Assembly: GCA_034434635.1 (NCBI GenBank)
Contig: DAOTYX010000069.1
Span: forward strand, 1-6,291
Direction: 5' to 3'
Length of the DNA stretch: 6,291 bases
DNA from: DAOTYX01 sp034434635
GTDB taxonomy: Bacteria > Chloroflexota > Anaerolineae > B4-G1 > DUEL01
Part shown: piece by piece, positions 1-6,176 of the stretch
Numbering within the stretch: position 1 is the stretch's first letter
Layout of the letters: every line of letters starts with the position of its first letter
The notes under the pieces: generated by a model
What the model was told of the DNA's origin: nothing
What the model saw: the letters and a program-made list of their open reading frames with translations, nothing else
The model's database searches: none
Made by a program: the position numbers and the translations under genes

Positions 1-378
1 CAGGAGGTCGCCCGGCTGATCAACGAGGTGCGCGCGCAGCATGGCCTGCCGCCGCTGGCTTTCAACGCCACACTGGCGCTCGCCGCCCAGGCCCACGCCG
101 ACGATTGCGCCGCGCGTGGCTGGTGCAGCCATACCGGGTCCGACGGCGCGGACATCAAGACGCGCATCCTCCGTGCCGGTTATGTCCCCGCTTCCTGGGC
201 CGAATGCTGGGCGCAGAGCCTCACCCCGCAGGGGGCGGTGGAGATGTGGATGAACGAGACGCCGCCCAATGACCCTCACCGGCGCACGCTGCTCACCGTC
301 TGGCAGACGGAGATCGGCGTAGGCGTGGCCCGCACTGGCTGGGGCTACTACTTCATCGCCGACTTCGGTCGGCCATAG
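1..378 (+). CDS. CAP/SCP-domain (YkwD-like) protein, 3' part of gene
   Basis: The reading frame is open from base 1, so the start codon and any signal peptide lie upstream; 125 residues plus a TAG stop are visible. The fragment covers most of a bacterial CAP (SCP/PR-1-like) domain. It opens with the family's first helix (INEVRAQHGLPPLAFN, residues 7-22), then has a Ser-His-Thr motif (His44), the Arg/Ala-Gly-Tyr segment (55-61), Trp83-Met-Asn-Glu, Pro-His-Arg (His93) and the C-terminal strands IGVGVA and YYFIADFG. A putative CAP tetrad can be placed at His44, Glu68, Glu86 and His93. The usual Glu-Asn-Ile motif reads Glu68-Cys-Trp, and three cysteines (36, 42, 69) suggest disulfides in an exported protein. 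The biochemical role of bacterial CAP proteins is mostly unknown; cell-wall or extracellular roles are typical. It ends 64 bp before the transporter genes, and no functional link to them is evident. A GTG at base 28 is internal to the domain and not a credible start. Confidence 0.87.
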   Translation, partial: QEVARLINEVRAQHGLPPLAFNATLALAAQAHADDCAARGWCSHTGSDGADIKTRILRAGYVPASWAECWAQSLTPQGAVEMWMNETPPNDPHRRTLLTVWQTEIGVGVARTGWGYYFIADFGRP

Positions 379-430
379 TGGGATTCCAGAAAGACGGGCA
401 GCATTGGAAGCCTGAGCAGTGACCATATAA

Positions 431-438
431 GGAGGGAG
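431..438 (+). promoter_or_regulatory. Strong Shine-Dalgarno of the binding-protein gene
   Basis: GGAGGGAG lies 4 bases before the ATG at 443 and fixes that start. It is the best ribosome binding site in the window, which suits a binding protein that is needed in excess over the membrane components. The rest of the 379-442 gap shows no convincing terminator hairpin or promoter. Confidence 0.75.
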
Positions 439-442
439 TAAG

Positions 443-2041
443 ATGAAACGCATGTGGATAGCCGCTGTGCTTCTCATCACCATGCTCGCGGGTTGCGCGC
501 CTCGGCCATCTCCTACCCCAACTGAGGAAGAACCCGTGACACTGCGGGTGGGCGTGGACTTCATCGTGGATACCCTCAACGTGGCCAGCAGCTGGTACAA
601 CTACACCCTTCATGACCTGATCCACGACACCCTGTGGGAGTGGTCGGAGTCCGATATCTACCGCCCCGGCCTGGCCCAGCAGTATGAGGTCTCGGCGGAT
701 GGACTGACCTACACCTTTCACCTCCGCCGGGGGGTCACCTTCCACGACGGCACCCCCTTCAACGCGGAGACCGCGGCCTGGACCCTCAACTGGATCAAGG
801 AGCACGAGGTGCCGACGATGATCGGCTACCTGACCCATCTGGAGGAGGCGGTGGCGGTGGACCCCTACACGCTGGAGGTGCACCTCGACGCGCCGGTGGG
901 CAACATGATCACCGAACTGGTCATCTTCGTCTGGATGTTGCCGCCCCATATCTGGCAGGATATGAGCGACGAGCAGATCCTGGGAGAGGGCGACCCCCTG
1001 GCCATCGGCACCGGCCCCTTCCGTGTGGTCAACTTCGTGCCCGAGCAGTCCCTCGAACTGGCGGCCAACCCGGATTATTGGGGCGGCGCGCCGCAGATTG
1101 ACCGGCTGATCTACCAGCAGTACGCCAATATGGACGCGGCGGTGCAGGCGCTGATCGCCGGTGAGGTGGACGTCATCCCCAATGTGCCCCCCACGGCGGT
1201 GGATGTGCTGGCGCAGCACGACAACATCACCATCGTGGAGACCCCCTCCCACTCCTTCGACGAACTGATCATCAACTCCCACGAGAACGGCACTCAACCG
1301 GCCTGGTTGAACGACCCGGTGGTGCGCCTGGCCATCGCCTACGCGATGGACAAGGAGCAGATCGTCAATGCCGTCTGGTTGGGGCACGCCGAACCGGGTG
1401 TGGGCGTGATCTCCCCCTCGATGGGGGAGTGGCGCAACACGGCCATCGAGGACATCCCCTACGACCCCGCCGAAGGTAACCGCTTGCTGGAGGAGGCGGG
1501 GTATATGGATAGCGACGGGGATGGTATCCGCGAGACCCCCGACGGCGAGCCGATGGAACTCCGTCTCTACGGCGAGGAAGGGGCCACGCAGGCGCGCACG
1601 CTGGAGATCATCTCCAACGGCTTGCGGCAGATCGGCATCAACGCCCCGCCGACGATCATGGACACCGACAGCCTGGTGGCCCTCTACCCGGCCTTCGATT
1701 TCGATCTCATCTATTGGGGATGGGGGCAGGACCCCGATCCCGATTTCATCCTCTCCGTCTTCACCTGCGACCAGCGGGAGGAGGGGGGCTGGAACGATAG
1801 CGGCTTCTGCGACGAGGAGTATGAGCGGATGTACGCTGAGCAGGCGACCACGACCGATTACAACCGACGGGTGGCGCTGGTGCACGAGATGGAGCAATAC
1901 CTGTTCGACCAGCGGCCCTACATCGTGCTGGTCTATGAGAACTACATCGGCGCCTACCGCAACGACCGCTTCACCGGCTTCCTGGAGCAGGAAGGTATCC
2001 TGTGGAAGAACTCGCTGCTGCAGGTGCGGTCAGTGGAGTGA
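443..2041 (+). CDS. ABC importer substrate-binding lipoprotein, family 5 (Dpp/Opp type)
   Basis: This is the extracytoplasmic receptor of the importer encoded downstream, 532 residues, a normal length for the SBP_bac_5 family. The N terminus is a lipoprotein signal: Lys2-Arg3, a hydrophobic stretch, then the lipobox Leu15-Ala-Gly-Cys18, so Cys18 should be lipidated and the protein membrane-anchored. A short Pro/Thr/Glu linker (19-31) follows. The family signature is clear at residues 87-109 (GLTYTFHLRRGVTFHDG and onward). Further landmarks are GTGPFRV (189-195), ANPDYWGG (208-215), the DPVVRLAIAYAMDKEQIV helix (291-308), an acidic loop with Asp356, Asp358 and Asp360 after EAGY, and Trp425-Gly-Trp. 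Cys442 and Cys456 flank a GGWNDSG stretch and could form a disulfide. The ATG at 443 has a strong Shine-Dalgarno. The stop is 6 bp before the first permease. Ligand specificity cannot be read from sequence; peptides are the default, but glycosides, nickel chelates and others are known for the family. Confidence 0.96.
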   Translation: MKRMWIAAVLLITMLAGCAPRPSPTPTEEEPVTLRVGVDFIVDTLNVASSWYNYTLHDLIHDTLWEWSESDIYRPGLAQQYEVSADGLTYTFHLRRGVTFHDGTPFNAETAAWTLNWIKEHEVPTMIGYLTHLEEAVAVDPYTLEVHLDAPVGNMITELVIFVWMLPPHIWQDMSDEQILGEGDPLAIGTGPFRVVNFVPEQSLELAANPDYWGGAPQIDRLIYQQYANMDAAVQALIAGEVDVIPNVPPTAVDVLAQHDNITIVETPSHSFDELIINSHENGTQPAWLNDPVVRLAIAYAMDKEQIVNAVWLGHAEPGVGVISPSMGEWRNTAIEDIPYDPAEGNRLLEEAGYMDSDGDGIRETPDGEPMELRLYGEEGATQARTLEIISNGLRQIGINAPPTIMDTDSLVALYPAFDFDLIYWGWGQDPDPDFILSVFTCDQREEGGWNDSGFCDEEYERMYAEQATTTDYNRRVALVHEMEQYLFDQRPYIVLVYENYIGAYRNDRFTGFLEQEGILWKNSLLQVRSVE

Positions 2042-2047
2042 GCCGGG

Positions 2048-3250
2048 ATGGCACGTCGGGATTACCTGCTCCGCCGGGTGGGCTTCGCTCTGTTGACCCT
2101 GGCGGCGGTCTTCATCTCGAACTTCCTGCTCTTCCGCATCCTGCCGGGTGACCCGGCCCGCCTGCTGGTGCATGACCCCCGGCTGGGCCGTCAGGCGCAG
2201 GAGCGCATCCGCCGCGCCTTCGGGCTGGACAAGCCGGTCTGGTTCAACTTCGAAGGGAGCACGGTGGAGCCGTTCGCCCTTCCTCTCGACATGCTGGCCG
2301 AGCCGGCCGATGATGCGCCGGTCGTGACACAGGTCTCGGCCGGCGCGCGGCTGGAGTACCGCGAGCGCAGCGCCGACGGCCAGTGGGTGGCCGTCTATCA
2401 GGCCGACTCTTCTGGTGACATCACGGCGGCGGGCTGGCTGCCGGCCGGCCAGGTGCGGGTGCATGTCAACCCCTTCGACAGCCAGTTCTTCATCTACCTC
2501 GCTAACCTCTTCCGGGGGGATATGGGCCTCTCCTTCACCAGCCGCGAGCCGGTCTCCAGGATCCTGGCCGAGCGGGTGGGGCGAACGGTCGTGCTGCTGT
2601 TGGGCGGGGAGGTGATCGCGCTCATCCTGGGCTGCGTGCTGGGACTGCTCGCTGCCTGGCGGCGCGGCACCCGGCTGGACGCGGCCATCCTCACCCTGGG
2701 GCTGGTCAGTTGGGCCATGCCCACCTTCTGGCTGGGGCTGATCCTGCTCATCCTGGCCCGCGGTCACCTGCCCATCGGGGGGATGACCACCGCTGGCCTG
2801 CGCCACGCCAACCTGTGGTCCTACCTGCTGGACGTGGGCCGCCATCTGGCCCTGCCGACGCTGACGATGGCCATCGTCTACATGGGCGAGTACGTGCTGA
2901 TCATGCGCAGCGCGGTGCTGGAGGTCTTCGCCGAGGACTACATCCTGGTCGCCAAGGCCAAAGGGCTGACGACTTTCCAGATCATCAAGGACCACGCGCT
3001 CAAAAACGCGGCCCTGCCACTGGTGACGATCATCGCCATGACCCTGGGGTACACCGTGGGCGGGGCGATTCAGGTGGAGACCGTCTTCTCCTGGCCGGGC
3101 GTGGGCCTGCTGATGTACGACGCGGTGACGAAGCGGGACTACCCGGTGCTGCAGGGCTCCTTCCTGTTGCTGGCGGTGAGCGTGATCCTGGCCAACCTGC
3201 TGGCCGATGTTCTCTACTCCATTCTTGACCCCCGGGTGAGGCCGGATTAG
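2048..3250 (+). CDS. ABC importer permease, DppB/OppB type, with extra extracellular domain
   Basis: First channel-forming subunit of the importer, 400 residues; relatives usually have roughly 310-340. Transmembrane segment 1 is at about 8-31, followed by ILPGDPARLL, a hallmark of the DppB family. Five more segments lie at about 178-203, 212-238, 266-288, 320-345 and 367-391. The ATPase-coupling EAA-type loop is at 296-325 (YILVAKAKGLTTFQIIKDHA), and the C-terminal hallmark VETVFSWPGVGLL is at 343-355. Between DKPVWFNF (61-68) and SQFFIYLANLFRGDMG (145-160), which are adjacent in ordinary DppB proteins, there are about 75 additional residues; these resemble an SH3b domain and are listed separately. 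The reading frame is intact across them and base composition does not change, so this is not a frameshift artefact. A GGAG at 2035-2038, inside the end of the preceding gene, serves as Shine-Dalgarno. It pairs with the DppC-type permease encoded next. Confidence 0.96.
   Translation: MARRDYLLRRVGFALLTLAAVFISNFLLFRILPGDPARLLVHDPRLGRQAQERIRRAFGLDKPVWFNFEGSTVEPFALPLDMLAEPADDAPVVTQVSAGARLEYRERSADGQWVAVYQADSSGDITAAGWLPAGQVRVHVNPFDSQFFIYLANLFRGDMGLSFTSREPVSRILAERVGRTVVLLLGGEVIALILGCVLGLLAAWRRGTRLDAAILTLGLVSWAMPTFWLGLILLILARGHLPIGGMTTAGLRHANLWSYLLDVGRHLALPTLTMAIVYMGEYVLIMRSAVLEVFAEDYILVAKAKGLTTFQIIKDHALKNAALPLVTIIAMTLGYTVGGAIQVETVFSWPGVGLLMYDAVTKRDYPVLQGSFLLLAVSVILANLLADVLYSILDPRVRPD
2267..2467 (+). 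other. SH3b-like domain inserted in permease loop (coding)
   Basis: Residues about 74-140 of the DppB-type permease. What is seen: an order of motifs typical of bacterial SH3 domains, namely a proline/acidic opening (EPADDAPVV, 85-93), a strand with Ala-Gly-Ala-Arg-Leu (98-102), Ser-Ala-Asp-Gly-Gln-Trp-Val-Ala-Val (108-116), then Ala-Gly-Trp-Leu-Pro-Ala-Gly-Gln-Val-Arg-Val (128-138). In SH3b domains the matching places are the pre-loop 'G..V.V', the 'sgdWwkV' strand and the terminal 'GWv.a.yv' strand. By the orientation of DppB proteins the segment lies outside the cytoplasm, next to the binding lipoprotein. SH3b domains commonly bind cell-wall peptides or other proteins; a role here in docking the receptor or the envelope is inference. 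It could instead be an unrelated small beta domain. Confidence 0.6.
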
Positions 3251-3259
3251 GGAGGAGCG

Positions 3260-4174
3260 ATGGGCATACCCTTTTGGCGCACCTTCTCCCGTCGTCCGCT
3301 GGGGTTGCTGGGGGCGACGATGCTGCTTCTGGCTGCCGCTGCTGCGCTCCTGGCCCCCGTGCTGGCCCCCTATGACCCCTACGCTCATGTCACGGTGCGG
3401 CCGGAAGACGTGATGGCCCCGCCGGGGCCGCAACACCTCCTCGGCCAGGACGACGCCGGGCGGGATGTGCTCAGTCTCCTGCTTTACGGCGCGCGCGTCT
3501 CGCTGACGGTGGGCTTCGCCGCCTCGCTGATGTCCATGCTCATCGGCACGGTGGTCGGAATGACGGCGGGCTACTTCGGCGGGCGGGTGGGCAGCCTGCT
3601 CATGCGCTTCACGGACGTGCTGATGGTCGTCCCCGAACTGCCGCTGATGCTGGTGCTCATCGCCGTGTGGGGGCGCGGCCTGTGGAAGGTGGTGCTGGTC
3701 ATCGGCCTGCTGGGCTGGACCTATACGGCGCGCCTGGTGCGTTCCCAGGTGCTCTCGATCAAGGAGCGCCCCTACGTGCTGCGGGCAAGGTCCATCGGCG
3801 CATCGGCGCTGCGCATCCTGACGCGCCATATCTTCCCCCAGGTCGTGCCGCTCATCCTGGCCGAAGCGGTGCTCGATGTCTCTGCCTCCATCCTGGCCGA
3901 ATCGTCGCTCAGTTTTCTGGGCCTCGGCGACCCCCTGTTGGTCAGTTGGGGTTCCATGCTCAACTTTGCTTTCGAGCGAGGCGCGATCAGCCGCGGCGCG
4001 TGGTGGTACCTGCTGCCGCCAGGTCTGGGCATCGTCTGGGTGACGCTGGGGCTGACCTTCCTGGGCAACACGTTGGAGGAGATCGTCAACCCACGGCTGC
4101 GTACCCACCATCTCTTCGATCCCCGCCGCATGGTGGCGCTGCTGGTCGGCGGGGCGGCGGTCAGGCAGGAGTAG
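3260..4174 (+). CDS. ABC importer permease, DppC/OppC type
   Basis: Second channel-forming subunit, 304 residues, a usual length. The first membrane segment (about 12-36) ends in LAPYDPYA, then come the family hallmarks HLLGQDDAGRDVLSLLLYGA (59-78) and ARVSLTVGF (78-86). Membrane segments follow at about 85-104, 112-137, 142-160, 198-220 and 250-272. The EAA-type cytoplasmic coupling loop is at 172-200 (YVLRARSIGASALRILTRHI) and the late hallmark AESSLSFLGLG at 213-223. After the usual family end NPRLR (277-281) there are 23 more residues, including a hydrophobic MVALLVGGAA, that the family does not normally need; the tail also contains the ribosome binding site of the next gene. GGAGG at 3251-3255 directly follows the previous stop codon and sits only 4 bases before the ATG, so translation is probably coupled. 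Confidence 0.96.
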   Translation: MGIPFWRTFSRRPLGLLGATMLLLAAAAALLAPVLAPYDPYAHVTVRPEDVMAPPGPQHLLGQDDAGRDVLSLLLYGARVSLTVGFAASLMSMLIGTVVGMTAGYFGGRVGSLLMRFTDVLMVVPELPLMLVLIAVWGRGLWKVVLVIGLLGWTYTARLVRSQVLSIKERPYVLRARSIGASALRILTRHIFPQVVPLILAEAVLDVSASILAESSLSFLGLGDPLLVSWGSMLNFAFERGAISRGAWWYLLPPGLGIVWVTLGLTFLGNTLEEIVNPRLRTHHLFDPRRMVALLVGGAAVRQE

Positions 4175-4178
4175 GCGG

Positions 4179-5144
4179 ATGGCGCTTTTGGAAGTGGACG
4201 ATCTGGCGGTGGACTACCTGGCGGACGACGGCACGCCGCTGCATGCGGTCGAGGGCGTGAGTTTCCGGCTGGATGAGGGCCGGTCGCTGGGCCTGGTGGG
4301 AGAGAGCGGCTGCGGCAAGACGACGGTGATGCTCAGCCTGCTGCGCCTCCTGCCGGAGGAAGGGCGGATCGTCGCCGGCCGCGTGCTGTTCGATGGTCGG
4401 GACCTGCTGCGCTGCAGCGAGGCGCAGATGCGCCGGGTGCGCTGGCGCGACATCGCCATGGTCTTCCAGGGGGCGATGAACGCGCTCAACCCGGTGCGCA
4501 CGGTCGAAGCGCAGATCGTGGAGGCCCTGCAGCGGCACGGTGTGGTCACCGACCCTCGCGCGGCTGCCCGGCAGGCGGGTGAACTCCTGGAGATGGTCGG
4601 CATCTCCCCCGCGCGAGGTCGCCAGTACCCCCACCAGTACAGCGGCGGCATGCGTCAGCGGGCGGTGATCGCGATGGCCCTGGCCTGTCGGCCCCGCCTG
4701 CTGATCGCTGACGAGCCGACCACCGCGCTGGACGTGATGATCCAGGCGCAGATCCTCGAACTGCTGGCCCGCCTGCAGCGGGAACTGCGCCTGGCGGTGA
4801 TCTTCGTCACCCATGACCTGGGGCTGGTGGCGGAGATGTGCGACGATGTGCTGGTCATGTACGGCGGCATAGTGGCGGAATACGCCAGCAGCGACGCCAT
4901 CTTCAACCAGCCGCAGCATCCTTACACTCAGCGGTTGCTCCAGGCCTTCCCTGACATCGAGCGCCCCGACGCGCCTCTGGTCTCCATCCCCGGTAGCCCA
5001 CCGCGGCTGGACGACCTGCCGCCAGGCTGTCGCTTCGCGCCGCGCTGCGACTGCGGGACGGAGATCTGTGGACGCGATGTCCCACCGCTGGTGGAATGGG
5101 CGCCGGGCCACCGCGTGGCCTGTCACCGGCTGCGCCGGGGGTGA
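4179..5144 (+). CDS. ABC importer ATP-binding protein, DppD/OppD type
   Basis: Cytoplasmic ATPase powering the importer, 321 residues, full family length. All nucleotide-binding motifs are intact: Walker A GESGCGKTT (41-49), Q-loop Gln97 in MVFQGAMNALNP, signature YSGGMRQR (154-161), Walker B LLIADEP with catalytic Glu179, D-loop TALD (182-185) and switch His212. The C-terminal oligopeptide/dipeptide domain begins near NQPQHPYTQRLL (243-254). It carries the family's cysteine set Cys284-x5-Cys290-x6-Cys297 and Cys315. Structures of DppD/OppD relatives show four cysteines of this domain holding a 4Fe-4S cluster, so the same is likely here. Cys292 (in Cys-Asp-Cys) is an additional cysteine. The ATG is 4 bp after the preceding stop, and AGGAG at 4167-4171 inside the permease gene is its ribosome binding site. 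It should pair with the DppF-type ATPase encoded next. Confidence 0.97.
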   Translation: MALLEVDDLAVDYLADDGTPLHAVEGVSFRLDEGRSLGLVGESGCGKTTVMLSLLRLLPEEGRIVAGRVLFDGRDLLRCSEAQMRRVRWRDIAMVFQGAMNALNPVRTVEAQIVEALQRHGVVTDPRAAARQAGELLEMVGISPARGRQYPHQYSGGMRQRAVIAMALACRPRLLIADEPTTALDVMIQAQILELLARLQRELRLAVIFVTHDLGLVAEMCDDVLVMYGGIVAEYASSDAIFNQPQHPYTQRLLQAFPDIERPDAPLVSIPGSPPRLDDLPPGCRFAPRCDCGTEICGRDVPPLVEWAPGHRVACHRLRRG

Positions 5145-5149
5145 ACGGT

Positions 5150-6175
5150 ATGGACGACAGCCCGCCGATTCTACAGGTCGAGAACCTCCGTAAGCACTTC
5201 CCACTGCCGCGTGGCTTCTGGGGGACGATCGCCCGGCGCCCGCAGCGGGTGGTCCGCGCGGTGGATGGGGTCAGTTTCACGGTGCGTCGCGGAGAGATCC
5301 TGGCCCTGGTGGGGGAATCCGGCTCCGGCAAGACCACGGTGGGGATGAACGTACTGGGGCTACAGACCCCCACCAGCGGGCGGGTGATCCTCCTGGGGCA
5401 CGATGTGGCCGAGTGGGTGCGCGGGCGTGGGCCGGTGACACAGGAGGGAGCCCGGGCCGGCCTGCTGGCGCTGCGCCGCCGGGCGCAGATGGTCTTTCAG
5501 GACCCCTACGAGGCGCTGAACCCGCGTCAGCGGGTCTTCGACATCGTGGCCGAGCCGCTGGAGATTCACGGCCTGACCCGCAGCCGGCAGGAGAAGGTGG
5601 AACGAGTGCGCACGGCGCTGGAATCCTGCGGCCTGGCTCCCGCCGAGCACTTCTGGCAGCGCTTCCCAGCCGGCCTCTCTGGCGGTCAGCGTCAGCGGCT
5701 GGTCATCGCCAGCGCGTTGGTCCTGGAGCCGCTTCTGCTGGTGGCCGATGAACCGGTCTCCATGCTCGATGTCTCCATCCGCGCCGACATCCTGGGCCTG
5801 CTGCGCGGCCTGCGCGCCGAGCGGGGCATCACCATCCTCTACACCACCCACGACCTGGCCACGGCCGGCTACTTCACCGACCGCATGGCGGTGATGTACC
5901 TGGGGCGGATCGTCGAGTTGGGGCCCACGGCGGAGGTTCTCGCTCATCCCCGCCACCCCTACACGCGCGCGTTGCTCTCGGTGGTGCCGGCGCCCAACCC
6001 GCGTCGCCGTCGGGCGCGTGAGGTCCTGCAGGGGGAGATTCCCAACCCGGCGGATGTGCCGGCCGGCTGTCGCTTCCACCCGCGCTGCCCGATCGCCGTC
6101 GCCGAATGCCGCCAGGCCGACCCGGCGCTCCGCACGCTGGCGCCCGGCCATGAGGTGGCCTGTCATCTGGCCTGA
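5150..6175 (+). CDS. ABC importer ATP-binding protein, DppF/OppF type
   Basis: Partner ATPase of the importer, 341 residues from the ATG chosen. Motifs are complete: Walker A GESGSGKTT (55-63), Q-loop Gln117 in MVFQDPYEALNPR, signature LSGGQRQR (176-183), Walker B LLLVADEP with catalytic Glu201, D-loop SMLD (204-207) and switch His234. Both sites of the ATPase dimer should therefore be catalytically competent. The C-terminal domain (HPRHPYTRALL, 266-276) ends in Cys307-x5-Cys313-x6-Cys320 and Cys338, a likely 4Fe-4S site as in the first ATPase. Residues 85-108, between GHD and LRRRAQ, are about ten longer than usual. Start choice: ATG 5150 lies 5 bp after the previous stop with a G-run (5137-5141) upstream and places the conserved ILQVENLRKHF near the N terminus. 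An in-frame GTG at 5141 overlapping the previous stop is an alternative. An in-frame ATG at 5096 would add residues without family resemblance and is rejected. It is the last gene of the operon. Confidence 0.96.
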   Translation: MDDSPPILQVENLRKHFPLPRGFWGTIARRPQRVVRAVDGVSFTVRRGEILALVGESGSGKTTVGMNVLGLQTPTSGRVILLGHDVAEWVRGRGPVTQEGARAGLLALRRRAQMVFQDPYEALNPRQRVFDIVAEPLEIHGLTRSRQEKVERVRTALESCGLAPAEHFWQRFPAGLSGGQRQRLVIASALVLEPLLLVADEPVSMLDVSIRADILGLLRGLRAERGITILYTTHDLATAGYFTDRMAVMYLGRIVELGPTAEVLAHPRHPYTRALLSVVPAPNPRRRRAREVLQGEIPNPADVPAGCRFHPRCPIAVAECRQADPALRTLAPGHEVACHLA

Positions 6176-6176
6176 G

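Noticed and set aside
404..431. Possible promoter TTGGAA, 16 bp, TATAAG upstream of the binding-protein gene
   Set aside because: The -10 would touch the Shine-Dalgarno and transcription would start at or after it, removing the ribosome binding site. The match is probably chance.
353..1897. 514-codon open frame on the minus strand opposite the binding-protein gene
   Set aside because: It is low-complexity, Val/Gly/His/Arg/Asp-rich and lacks motifs; it mirrors the third-position GC bias of the real gene.
2030..4111. 693-codon open frame on the minus strand spanning two permease genes
   Set aside because: It is antisense to two clearly conserved genes, its product is dominated by Gln/His/Arg/Asp/Gly with no domain pattern, and such frames arise from GC-rich codon bias on the coding strand.
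5096..5149. Upstream ATG start for the second ATPase (49-base overlap with the first)
   Set aside because: The added residues (Gly/Pro/Ala-rich) have no family resemblance, and the ATG at 5150 places the conserved N terminus correctly.
4161..5204. 347-codon open frame on the minus strand opposite the first ATPase
   Set aside because: It is a shadow of a gene with complete ABC ATPase motifs and has no recognisable domain of its own.
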